A DNA stretch of 64,000 bases from Physella acuta (taxonomy: Eukaryota > Mollusca > Gastropoda > Physidae), in the NCBI RefSeq assembly GCF_028476545.1, contig NW_026732312.1:466501-530500 (forward strand), given 5' to 3'. Below are positions 36,022 through 45,894 of the stretch, one piece after another (position 1 is the first letter of the stretch; the number at the start of each line of letters is the position of its first letter). The position numbers and the translations under genes are program-made. The notes under the pieces are model-generated. The model saw only the letters and a program-made list of their open reading frames with translations. It made no database searches and was not told where the DNA came from.

Positions 36022-39000
36022 GGATAGATATTTTTTTAATCCTAAAATTCTCCCCTCTCCCAATTATAACCTATTGCAAATGCAACTGCAACCTTGTATT
36101 ATTTCTACTTGAAGTAACCAGACGTTAACAACCAACTACTTGAATTATACAGGCGAGTTAGGTCAAGGGTGAAACTTTTATTTAAGCTTTGCTTCCTTTA
36201 CAAAGATGTGTGTGTGTGTGTTGATTCAAAACAATCTTTATGATATTTCACCCAAGTCCTTCTATGCCGAAATACGGTATTCATTTATCTTAAAAAATAC
36301 CACATGATATTTTGCTAGAGATTCTTCAGATTCCTCCCCCTCCCTCCGCCAAACCAAAAAAATCTTTCCATTTTGAATCTTGTGCCAAAGATCTCAGTCT
36401 TTGACCAGAAACCATGACCTCTAAACGGGGTGGGGGGTGTACTCACCTCTCTCGTGCCCCACGACTGGTCAAGCATGTTGGCCAGGGCATAGACCGGAAG
36501 TATGATGAACATGGAGGGGAAGAGCAGGGCATATGCCACCCCGTACACCAGGCTGGTCAGCTCACTGGGGTGAAGGACGGCGGCGTACACGATGGCGATG
36601 ATCAAGATGAACACAAGAAAGTAGGGCCGGAAGTGAACTTTGCCCTCGACCTCCAGATCTAAAAATAGAAACGTCACTTGGTTACAATTGGTAAATATTT
36701 AGTTGAAGGGAGATGTTGTTTTTTTTTTTTAAAAATAAATTTAGTTTCTTCAAGTTGTTTATGTCACACACTACATAGATATACCAAATAACATACCTCC
36801 AAACACACGTATACCGCACAACACACCTGCACAACACATGTGTACCATATAACACACCTGTACAACACACATGTACAACACACCTGTACAACACACCTGT
36901 ACAATACTCACCTGTTTGTACAGCGTTTATGACGTAGAAAACAAAACCAACACCCAATGACACAACAATGGCCGCCACAACCGACGTCGTTGCTATGGAA
37001 ACCAATTTCTGCTTGTGCTGATTCGCGACGCAGCACACGATACAGTAGCAAAAAAATCCTGCCAGCGCCACCGGTAATGTGATCGCCATGGTAACGGAGA
37101 ACAGCACTTCCAGACCTGCACACATGAAGACCAGCGTCGTGGCAGGGGACAGCACTACCCAGAGGAAGGTCGTCAACAGCGAGATCAGGAACATTCCAGA
37201 AAACGACGCGTTGTTTCTGACCAGCTTCCGGAGGGTGACGAAGATGGCGGCCATGTTGGATAGCTCTGACAAGACCCAGCGTCGCCGCTGTCGGAGAAAT
37301 TCGCCGACGGTCTCCGGGCAGTGGGTGGAGTTGTGGGCTTGGGAGGAGTATGCAAGTCGCCAGCCAGCCTGCATCAGTAGGGTGCAGAGCCATCTGTCCT
37401 CGCCTGCGTGGAGTTGATGTAAGAATTAGATCAGTTGTGGACAAACACTTCGTCAGTAGATAAAGGCACACATAGATCTAGATATAATAATGTAATTTGT
37501 TTACTGTGAACACAACTGTATGCACAGTTCTGTATATTTCTATGTGTTACAGGCTCGAATGGCTAAAGAACGATCACCTAAGCTTGCATTAACGATAAGG
37601 GAATACATGACATGGTGCTATGTTGTTTGGTTCATTTACATGGCGAATCGATGACGATTGGAGCAGATGTCACATAGCTGAGATTATACAAGATGATTCA
37701 CGTGACATATTCTTATCATAAGAGTAGTTGGTGGAACATTAAGGAACGGGAGGGGTGGGGGATGTTTTGGGGTGGACACACAGTGCATAATATACTTTTT
37801 AGTTGTAGCATTTGAGAGGAATATGTTCGTTGGTTTGGTTTGTTTCTTTTAGAAATATTCATCGCAATTTAATTCTTTTACAACTCAATGAAGTTTCAAT
37901 TCTGAGCTGTTGCGTTGCCCATTTAAACTGTTAACATCTAATTATCCAAAATGAAAATGTTTGTATGATATTTGCTATTCTGTTGTTTTTTTTTAAAATA
38001 TAAAACGTTTAAAGCGTAGTGACATATTTGTGTAATCCCCCCCCTCCCCACCTTGTCTTTACTCTAGATGAGATGTCATTTGACACAGGGTGTATGTGTC
38101 ACTTGACTTGTCATGTTGATTTTTTTATCATAGGAGATTTGTAGTAATGTAACACGGACATTATTGTTCATGCATCATATGGACTAGGGTCGCGAACATA
38201 GGTCAAGACACAAGGGTCAAAACACAAGGGTCACAACACAAGGGTCACGACACAGGGGCCACGACAGAAGGGGTCATGACAGAAGGGGTCACGACAGAAG
38301 GGGTCACGACACAGGGGCCACGACAGAAGGGGTCACGACACAGGGGCCACGACAGAAGGGGTCACGACACAGGGGTCTCGACAGAAGGGGCCACGACAGA
38401 AGGGGTCACGACAGAAGGGGTCACGACAGAAGGGGTCACGACAGAAGGGTTCACGACACAGGGGTCACGATACAGGGGTCCAACCTACCGTGGTCCATGA
38501 CCAGGTTATCAAAGGCCGAGTGTGGGGGCGTACAGAACTGCTGGAACACATTGGCCATGGCCGCCCCGCGGTAGATACTGAAGCAGCCCGGACAGCAAGT
38601 CACGGAGCCGATGACGTTCTGTGAGGACTTGACTAGCCAGAAATCTGGGGAGAGAGAACATCCGGGCTCAATGCGAGATGGGGAAGTTTGGGATGTAAAC
38701 TTGAGTAGAGCAGAATGCGAGATGTGGAAGTTTGTGTCGGATGTAAACTTAAGTAGAGCATAATGCGAGGTGTGGAAGTTTGGGATGTAAACTTGAGTAG
38801 AGCAGAATGCGAGATGTGGAAGTTTGTGTGGGATGTAAACTTAAGTAGAGCAGAATGCGAGGTGTGGAAGTTTGGGATGTAAACTTAAGTAGAGCAGAAT
38901 GCGAGATGTGGAAGTTTGTGTGGGATGTAAACTTAAGTAGAGCAGAATGCGAGATGTGGAAGTTTGGGATGTAAACTTAAGTAGAGCAGAATGCGAGATG

Positions 39001-42000
39001 TGGAAGTTTGGGATGTAAACTTAAAAATAGCAGAATACGAGATACGGTAGTTAGTATAGTATGTAGTATAGTATTTACAAAATATGGCATATTGGACATA
39101 CAAGGATGTTAACTTTTGGACATGCAGGGATTGTTAACTTTTGGACATGAGGGGATGTTACCTTTTGCGTATTCGAATTTCTGGTACCAGACGATAGGTT
39201 TGGCGGAACCAATGGGCACCGTCCGTCCGCAGACGGCTCCAATATCTGGGTCAGTCTCACATTGTTCTAGAACATTCGCCAAACTGTCAGCACTAAATTC
39301 TGGAGAAAATAACGGTTTAAAATAACTAGGATTGTAGCTTTGATGTTGACGGCCCCAGGGAATGGGCCGTGGGGATTGAAACAAGGAAAGTCATGATGAG
39401 AAATGTGGGCGTCACCTGTGTCCGCGTCCGTTGTCAGCAGGTACACATTATCTAGTGACGTAGCTGTTTCGTGTGTATTTGGTAGAATGTGTGTTTTCAT
39501 GTTGCACCACGGGGAAGAGCTGGTGGAACTGAAATATTTAAAAAAAAATTAATTGAGTTGCTAAATAATTAATTTTTCTGAAAAATTATAAACTACAAAT
39601 CTAGAGGAAGAAAGACCTTTTTTAAGTTGTAGTTTTAGCAGCGCATTCATGCATTAAATTTAAATGTAAAGAAGCCACATCTAGTCTTTAGGTCTACTCA
39701 TAACCACCAGTTGTAGCTGCACAGGCAAATATCTATTTTCTTAATTTTAAGACATATCTATTCCAAAAATCGCCATTACACACAGACCCACTCTCTTTAT
39801 CCACACCCAGACCTCATCTCATCAGCTACACACAGACCCACTTTCTCTATCCACATACAAACCGACTCTTTATTACATACAGACCCACTCTCTGTATCTA
39901 AATACAGACCCACCCTCTCTATCCATATACAAACACACTCTCACACAAGTCCCTCGTATCCCACAATTCCATTGCCTCACCTGGAAATGCACGAGATGGC
40001 ACTGTCGTCATTGACCGAGCCCAGAGACACAGAGCACACCTTCGCCTGGAGCTCCCTGCTCTGGCACTCCCTGCCGTACCCCCCACCGGTCACGTGATCG
40101 TAGGACGTCCAAAACCCCGCCGAGTCTAAAACGCTCGACTCTTTCGACTCCTCGCACAGCCGCGAGTCTGACTTACAAAACGGAAGTGACACTTGACCTC
40201 TGACGTAACAATTCGAGCAGGTACTGGAAGCCGTGGAGTCCTGCAGCGTGCAGTAGTTAGGTAAGCTGTAAGCCGGCTCACGCGAGCCGTGACTACAGCT
40301 CCAAGCCGGCTCTCTTGGCTCAGCACATCCGGTCTGGAATCGGCAGCTTTTGTCGTCGTACTCCATGTTACAGAAACCGGAAGTCTGCGACTCGATATGC
40401 CGGAAGTTCAACACATAATGCATGTACATGACCTGGCTCCATCTCTTCTTGCCCTTGACCTTTGAAGTGTCTTTAAAATGGATGTACGCCGGGTAATTAA
40501 TTAAGCTGCGCGTGTTGACCTGGCAACCGTAGGGTGTGGCCTTCTTCTCAAGGTCATTCAGCTTCAGCCCAAAAGTTCGACACAGCAAGGCCAGTAACTG
40601 CCGACCAAGGGGGGTAACTTTCCCGTCCACGACCGAGCTATCGAAAAACACATGGGCCTCCAAGTTCACTTTCTTGGGGTCGTTTTTTTCAAACACGTTT
40701 TTTATACTAGCCACGTAACGTTTCATCTCTGGTTCACTTTCCTTGTACATGGTAGTGCAAATGTACACAGTTTTTTTTCGGGGGAAATCTTGAAATTTTC
40801 CAGAAAGTTCGTCCGGTGTGTCGTTGTCCGTGTTGAAATAGTTGCTCATGATCAGTCTGGGTTCTAGAAAAAACGAACTCCACGACACGCATGCGCCGAT
40901 GGTATACCGTTTATTTTTAAAGTTTTGAAATCCCGAAAAAATGGGGAGAAAAAACGGTATCAGCCACGTGATCGCCGATAGACCAATCGCCGTCCAGGCG
41001 TACACCCCGATCCCCGTGACCTCCCAGAATGCATCTGTTTCTAAATCATCCCACAACACCGTGGTGGCCAACGAGGCGAAGACCGGACACACAAACATGG
41101 GCAGCTTGACCCCCGCCGTGGTCAACCCGACCTTAAACGCCGCCAGCACATTCAGGAAACACAGCAGCCCCGAGAGGCAACACAGCACCACCGGCAGCCA
41201 GACCTTGACCTTGGCGATCTCCTCCAGGGCCAAGGTCAGGCAACTCTGGGGGGACACCCGGAAGTCGTCCAGCTTGAAGAAGATGGACAGGTAGACGGTG
41301 ACCAGGACTGTGGTCAGCTTGATGGGCGCGTACAGCAGGTCGGCCAGGGGGCAGTGGACGGTGCCAGACTCGGACAGGCGAATCTTTCTCTGGACATCCG
41401 GGTGCCAGACCGCTGCCAGGATGGTGATGGACATGGTCAGTACCACGCAGCCCTGGACACTCAACCTGTGGGAAGGTGTTTAACTTAAGCGTGTGCAGGT
41501 GTTTAACATAAGACATGTGCAGGTGTTTAACTTAAGACATGTGGAGGTGTTTAAGACACTTGCAGGTGTTTAACTTAAGACATGTGCAGGTGTTTAACTT
41601 AAGACATGTGGAGGTGTTTAAGACACTTGCAGGTGTTTAACTTAAGACATGTGCATGTGTTTATCTTAAGACATGTGCAAGTGTTTAACTTAAGACATTT
41701 GCAGGTGTTTAACTTAAGACATGTGCAGGTGTTTAACTTAAGACATGTGCAGGTGTTTAACTTTAGACGTGTAGGTGTTTAACTTAAGACATGTGCAGGT
41801 GTTTATCTTAAGACATGTGCAAGTGTTTAACTTAAGACATTTGCAGGTGTTTAACTTAAGACATGTGCAGGTGTTTAACTTAAGACATGTGCAGGTGTTT
41901 AACTTAAGACATGTGCAGGTGTTTAACTTAAGACATGTGCAGGTGTTTAACTTAAGACATGTGCAGGTGTTTAACTTAACACATGTGCAGGTGTTTAACT

Positions 42001-44857
42001 TAAGACATGTGCAGGTGTTTAACTTAACACATGTGCAGGTGTTTAACTTAAGACATGTGCAGGTGTTTAACTTAAGACATGTGCAGGTGTTTAACTTAAG
42101 ACATGTGCAGGTGTTTAACTTAAGACATGTGCAGGTGTTTAACTTAAGACATGTGCAGGTGTTTAACTTAAGACATGTGCAGGTGTTTAACTTAAGACAT
42201 ATGCAGGTGTTTAACTTAAGACATGTGCAGGTGTTTAACTTAAGACATGTGCAGGTGTTTAAGACATGTGCAGGTGTTTAACTTAAGACATGTGCAGGTG
42301 TTTAACTTAAGACATGTGCAGGTGTTTTATCCAAACAAAAATGTTTACCTAAGTCGTAAATAAGGCCTATTTGATGAATGAAAACTATAGTTTGATTGTT
42401 TAGCTCAGCAATGAGTGTAAATCATTGTAGAATGCAGTGTCTCTTTCAGAAATTTTTCTTGGGGGGGGGGGGGGGGGAGGCACTTGATATTTGGGGGGCG
42501 GACTAAAGACTAAACTTTCCGGAGGGGGGGGGGACGGGGACGACACTGATAAAAGTATTTATTTTCTATATAAATTCCATTTCGTTCGGGGGGGGGGGGG
42601 GCGTAGACTTTATTTGGGAGGGGGGGGGGGAGCGGTGCCTGGAAGAAACTGTGTAGAATGAACTGACCCGAACGTCGACCAGGCACTCAGCACGACTCCG
42701 ACAGCCGGTGTGACACACATCATGTAGCCAGCTGTCACAGCCTGACACCAGCTCCGGGCGTTGTGTCTGACAGAATCCAGAGCCCCACCCTCGGGCGTCG
42801 TCTGCTGGGGGTATAAAAAAAATAATTTTTTAAAAAATTCTTGGATGCTGAACATTGTAGGTCGCTATTTTCTCGGGGTTTAAATTGATGACTTAACTAT
42901 TTTAATTTTTCTAATTAATGACTCAACTATATAAAAAAATATATAAATGCTTTGGGAGTGGGGGGAGTGGAAATGTGACAGTTTTTTTTTTAAAATTTAA
43001 TTAATTTATAAGCTAAAAAAAAAACGAGTTCAAGAAGTATTGCAGTCTCATGGGAAATAACTCCGAATTAAATTTTAAAACGAAAGAAAATTTAATCAAT
43101 ACAATGACACATTTTTTCTCTCTAAATCTTGGAATAGAAATTTTAAATTAAATTATATTTGAACAAAAGCGTGTTTGGAAAATTAAATGTTTATAAGTTT
43201 AAACTAATGTATTTCCGAATTTCAAAATAATTTTAAAATAATTGATTTTTACTCACTGCGACCTTCGTGTAGACATCTTTGATGATGAGGAAGGTTAGGG
43301 TCGCATAAGGTAGTGTTGTGAGCACAGGCTCGGGTAGCGCATGCGCGACTTCGGTAGCAAAGACGGCAGTAGCTACACCCTCAAGCGTGCTGGCCATCAT
43401 ACCCTGCAGGACAGGGGGTGGATGTGTGTTAATGGCATGGGGTGGGGGTATTATTGGCATGGGGGTGGTGGTGGAGGGGTGATATTGGCGTGGGGGTGGG
43501 GGTGTTATTGGCATGGGGGTGGTGGTGTTATTGGCATGGGATGGTGGTCTTATTGGCATGGGGGTGGGGGTGTTATTGGCATGGGGGTGGGGGTGTTATT
43601 GGCATGGGGGTGGGGGTGTTATTGGCATGGGGGTGGGAGTGTTATTGGCATGGGGGTGGGGTGTTATTGGCATGGGGGTGGTGGTGGAGGGGTGATATTG
43701 GCATGGGGGTGGGGGTGTTATTGGCATGGGGGTGGTGGTGGAGGGGTGTTATTGGCATGCGGGTGGGGGTGGAGGGGTGTTATTGGCATGCGGGCGGGGG
43801 TGCTATTGGGGGAGTGGATGGTAGATGGTAGCATGGTGGGTGGATGGTGGATGGAAGTTATTGGGCGAGTAGATGGTATATGGAAGGTGGTTGGTGGATG
43901 TCAAGTATTGGCAAGGGTGGAGGGGGGGGTTGTTAGCTGAATGAAATAAGAATGACAGCCCTCATCCAATGCATTCTCAACCCATTTGATCCTGGAGAAA
44001 GGAGAACATCCCATATCCCATCCCGTATACTATCCCGTATCCCATCTTGTATCCCATCTTGTATCCCATCTCATATCCCATCCAACACTGTATAACATCC
44101 CTTATTTCAACTATCCCTAACATCCCTGCCATCCAACAATATTAGGACTTGAAGACTTACCATCATCACACGTGAGAGTCTAGGCAGACGACATCCCCGC
44201 GCGCCGCTGATGATGGGCGTGCCCCAGAATGCCAGGACCGTCTCCGTCAGGTGGGGGGTCCCGAGCACAAAGGCGATGATCAGATACCTGATTAAAACAC
44301 GACCGGAAACAGAATCACTGAAGGTTGTTTTTTGTTTTTAGAGTTAAGGGGAGACAACAAACAATCGGCGAGTGTAGAGTACTCTTGGAAGATACTTTAT
44401 ACGTGCACGGTCGCTAGAATCTTTACATGTTTTAGTGCCGCCTTCAGACCCGACCGTCAATAAGATAGGTGAAGTAGAGTTCTTCTGTTTGTTCGACTCT
44501 CTGAAGGTGTTGTGTGGTCACCACTATGCACAGCTGCCTGCATTTCCCCCGACTCTAGCCAGGTACCTATTACAGCTGAACTGACTCAGTGAGGTCCTTG
44601 GAACTCCAGTGCAGGCACTGAACTTGAAAGTTTCTGACCAGTCGTCGAGTGCTTTACCCCTTAACAACACAGTCACATTACTATGTGACCAAGAAACAAC
44701 TCATAAGGACGTCAAGTAAAAAGATAAGGGCAGAGACTTACCACGTGACCGGATGTATCTGTTCGTATTTGTACAGGCGCAGTAACCATAGCAACGACAC
44801 TCGGGAGGTCAGCAACAAAACTGTGCTGCTGAAGGCTAACCACACGGACAACGTTGT
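33506..44857 (-). CDS. Chitin synthase (GT2 family, multi-pass membrane enzyme)
   Basis: It polymerises UDP-GlcNAc into chitin and extrudes it through the membrane. Exons in coding order: 44857-44742, 44287-44161, 43403-43257, 42804-42668, 41465-39981, 39528-39416, 39299-39162, 38644-38489, 37403-36912, 36658-36447, 35880-35820, 33879-33506; 1185 residues, phases consistent, all GT-AG. Residues 1-360 hold about eight hydrophobic segments. Catalytic marks: TTMYKESEPEM (~413-423), LTTDAD (~702-707), GRTVPIGSAKPIVWYQKFEY, CCPGCFSIYRG, GEDRW (807-811), QRRRW (845-849) and SWGTRE (ending 1041), then C-terminal membrane segments. A ~165-residue Cys-rich insert separates RWSQVMYMHYVLNFR from NVYLLTTDAD. 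There is no myosin head in view. The true start is unsettled; see the exon at 45508-45536. Confidence 0.95.
33885..34555 (-). repeat. 34-bp array at the acceptor of the last chitin synthase exon
   Basis: About 19 units (ATAAACAATTATAAGAGGGA, then TGACATTTGTCTT). The unit nearest the gene reads CATCCTCTTATGATTGACAG on the minus strand and provides the acceptor at 33880, so the array stems from the acceptor region although other units lack the AG. Confidence 0.9.
34556..35819 (-). repeat. Composite array carrying copies of a chitin synthase donor
   Basis: The array consists of TTTACCTG-type words in higher-order blocks of about 60-130 bp. About ten blocks contain, on the minus strand, GATGAGGATTTGTTTTTAGG followed by TAGGTTTACATACAGG, which is the end of exon 35880-35820 with its splice donor. 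The last three long blocks (35300-35810) are almost identical. Confidence 0.92.
35957..36018. repeat. (TA)n microsatellite
   Basis: About 31 TA dinucleotides in a chitin synthase intron. Confidence 0.97.
36780..36911 (-). repeat. Short array at the donor of the QRRRW exon
   Basis: Words such as ACACACCTGTACAACACACC recur up to the donor at 36911. On the minus strand the exon edge CTGTACAAACAGGTGAGTAT and the unit TTGTACAGGTGTG are related. Confidence 0.65.
37470..38190. other. Chitin synthase intron, unique sequence
   Basis: No repeat or gene recognised except a C-rich patch at 38036-38050. Confidence 0.45.
38195..38480 (-). repeat. GGGGTCACGACAGAA array next to a chitin synthase donor
   Basis: About 17 units of 15-17 bp alternate GGGGTCACGACAGAA and GGGGCCACGACACAG. 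The array stops within 10 bp of the donor at 38488. Confidence 0.92.
38650..39050 (-). repeat. Array of 45- to 51-bp units next to a chitin synthase acceptor
   Basis: The unit contains GCAGAATGCGAGATGTGGAA and GGGATGTAAACTTAAGTAGA; about eight copies start within 20 bp of the acceptor at 38645. Confidence 0.92.
39085..39165 (-). repeat. Triplicated exon end and donor of the WYQKFEY exon
   Basis: On the minus strand the true junction GCAAAAG|GTAACATCCCC is followed by two ~27-bp copies reading CCAAAAGTTAACAATCCC and CCAAAAGTTAACATCC, in which the donor GG-T is changed. Confidence 0.75.
39770..39960. repeat. ~30-bp array (ACACAGACCCACTCTC)
   Basis: Six diverged copies lie between two chitin synthase exons, ending about 20 bp from the donor at 39980. 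Confidence 0.8.
41469..42335 (-). repeat. 24-bp array at the acceptor of the large chitin synthase exon
   Basis: About 35 units of CAGGTGTTTAACTTAAGACA then TGTG. The array runs up to the acceptor (41466) and the acceptor tract AACACCTTCCCACAG resembles the unit's AACACCTGCACATG. A 168-codon plus-strand frame is a by-product of the 24-bp period. Confidence 0.95.
42435..42652 (+). mobile_element. hAT-like MITE next to a chitin synthase splice donor
   Basis: It begins CAGTGTCTCTTTCAG, has four G tracts and ends CCTGGAAGAAACTGT, with the perfect duplication GTAGAATG at 42427-42434 and 42653-42660. The right duplication ends only 7 bp from the donor (GT at 42667-42666) of exon 42804-42668. Confidence 0.9.
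43425..43815 (-). repeat. ~20-bp array (GTTATTGGCATGGGGGTGGG)
   Basis: About 18 units with G-rich variation begin 20 bp from the acceptor at 43404. Confidence 0.93.
43980..44150. repeat. Degenerate TATCCCATC repeats
   Basis: Words such as CCCATCTTGTATCCCATC recur next to the donor at 44160. Confidence 0.7.
44440..44670 (-). mobile_element. SINE family B, reverse orientation
   Basis: Family end GGTGAAGTAGAGTTC at the left, body TACCTATTACAGCTG, and a tRNA-like head (CGAGTGCTTTACCCCTTAAC) at the right. It lies in a chitin synthase intron. Confidence 0.75.
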
Positions 44858-45130
44858 CTGGGGAATGTTAACAATAATTTTGTTGTCAAGGGAATGTTAA
44901 CAATAATTTTGTTGTCAAGGGAATGTTAGCATTAATTTTGTTATTGGGGAAATGTTAACATTAGTTTGTTATTGGGGGGATGTTAACGTTAGTTTGTTAT
45001 TGGGGAATGTTAACGTTAATTTCCATGTCACAGGAATGTTAGAATTGTTGTCTGGGGAATGTAAACATTAATATATTTTTGTCTTGGGTGGGAAGCGTTA
45101 ACATAAGTTTGTTGACTGGGGAATGTTATT
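44858..45130 (-). repeat. Array containing copies of a chitin synthase acceptor
   Basis: About eight ~29-bp units. On the minus strand the true acceptor ACATTCCCCAG|ACAA (44858) recurs at about 45045-45060 as ACATTCCCCAGACAA, and in altered form (CATTCCCTTGACAA) in the closer units. Confidence 0.85.
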
Positions 45131-45184
45131 GTCGGAGGTATTAAGATTAGTATATTGTCCGACGGAATGTTCAATATTTTTTCT

Positions 45185-45370
45185 CGAATCCCGAGTTTTA
45201 ATCCGAGTTCAAGTCAATAGAATGTCCCTGAGTCCACCCAGCTCTGATGGGTACCCAACTCACGTAGGGAAAGTAAAGGCGGCTGGGTATATGCCGAGGT
45301 CACAGAAACTGATGAATTCTATTTCTCTTGTCTCATGGACACTCAGGTTCGAAAGGAACTTAACCATATT
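45185..45370 (+). mobile_element. SINE family B, head-truncated
   Basis: It contains GAGTCCACCCAGCTCTGATG, GGTACCCAACTCACG, AGTAAAGGCGGCTGGGTATA and the family end. The head is short and diverged. Confidence 0.75.
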
Positions 45371-45507
45371 AATTGTGAATGTTAACTTTAGTGTATTTTC
45401 TGAATGTTGATATGAAAAATAATATTGCATATTTTCAAATTTGGTTAAAAGACTAAAGAAAAAATATTAAAATACCGACAACATGAAATGTACACAGAAA
45501 TTCTTAC

Positions 45508-45536
45508 CATCCATGACAAAACATCCATTTGACTTG
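45508..45536 (-). CDS. Possible first coding exon of chitin synthase
   Basis: The exon lies between a good acceptor (CCTACCCCGTCAG) and donor (GGATG|GTAAGAA), ends in phase 0 and fits the next exon: reading MDVLSWM then TTLSVWLAFSS. Its internal ATG at 45528 could start the protein (1192 residues). Alternatively the frame enters from a further upstream exon. The short length makes this uncertain. Confidence 0.4.
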
Positions 45537-45894
45537 CTGACGGGGTAGGAAACTTTCCAACTTAGGTTTAGATATAAGAACAATGTTTGTTTCACTCAGC
45601 TATGTTACGTTACTGTTTTACTACATAATTCTCTTTCTTACAGAAATCCTTGCTGGTGCCGTGACTCATGACCGACCGGCATCCTTGCCAGACGACACCG
45701 TGACAGACGGAACAACACGTGGCGTCGAGTGGCCCCGGCCGTGCGTGTTGAGTCCCTTATACCTGGCCTGGCCAAACACGGCTGCCCTGTGACCCGTGGC
45801 CAGGTGAACTCTGACCCCTGATCCGATTAGAACACGTTGACAGACATGCTCCCAGTGTTGACCAGGACTAGACACACCGTGGCACGGGGGATTG

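Noticed and set aside
41775-42281. 168-codon frame of VFNLRHVQ repeats
   Set aside because: 24-bp intronic array on the strand opposite to chitin synthase.
43341-43940. Gly/Trp-rich frame (GVLLAWGW)
   Set aside because: G-rich minisatellite in a chitin synthase intron, antisense to the gene.
45650-45890. Possible further upstream exon of chitin synthase on the minus strand
   Set aside because: Several weak acceptor and donor choices exist (for example before SWSTLGACLSTCSNR), but none fits the phase of the next exon convincingly and no family match was seen.
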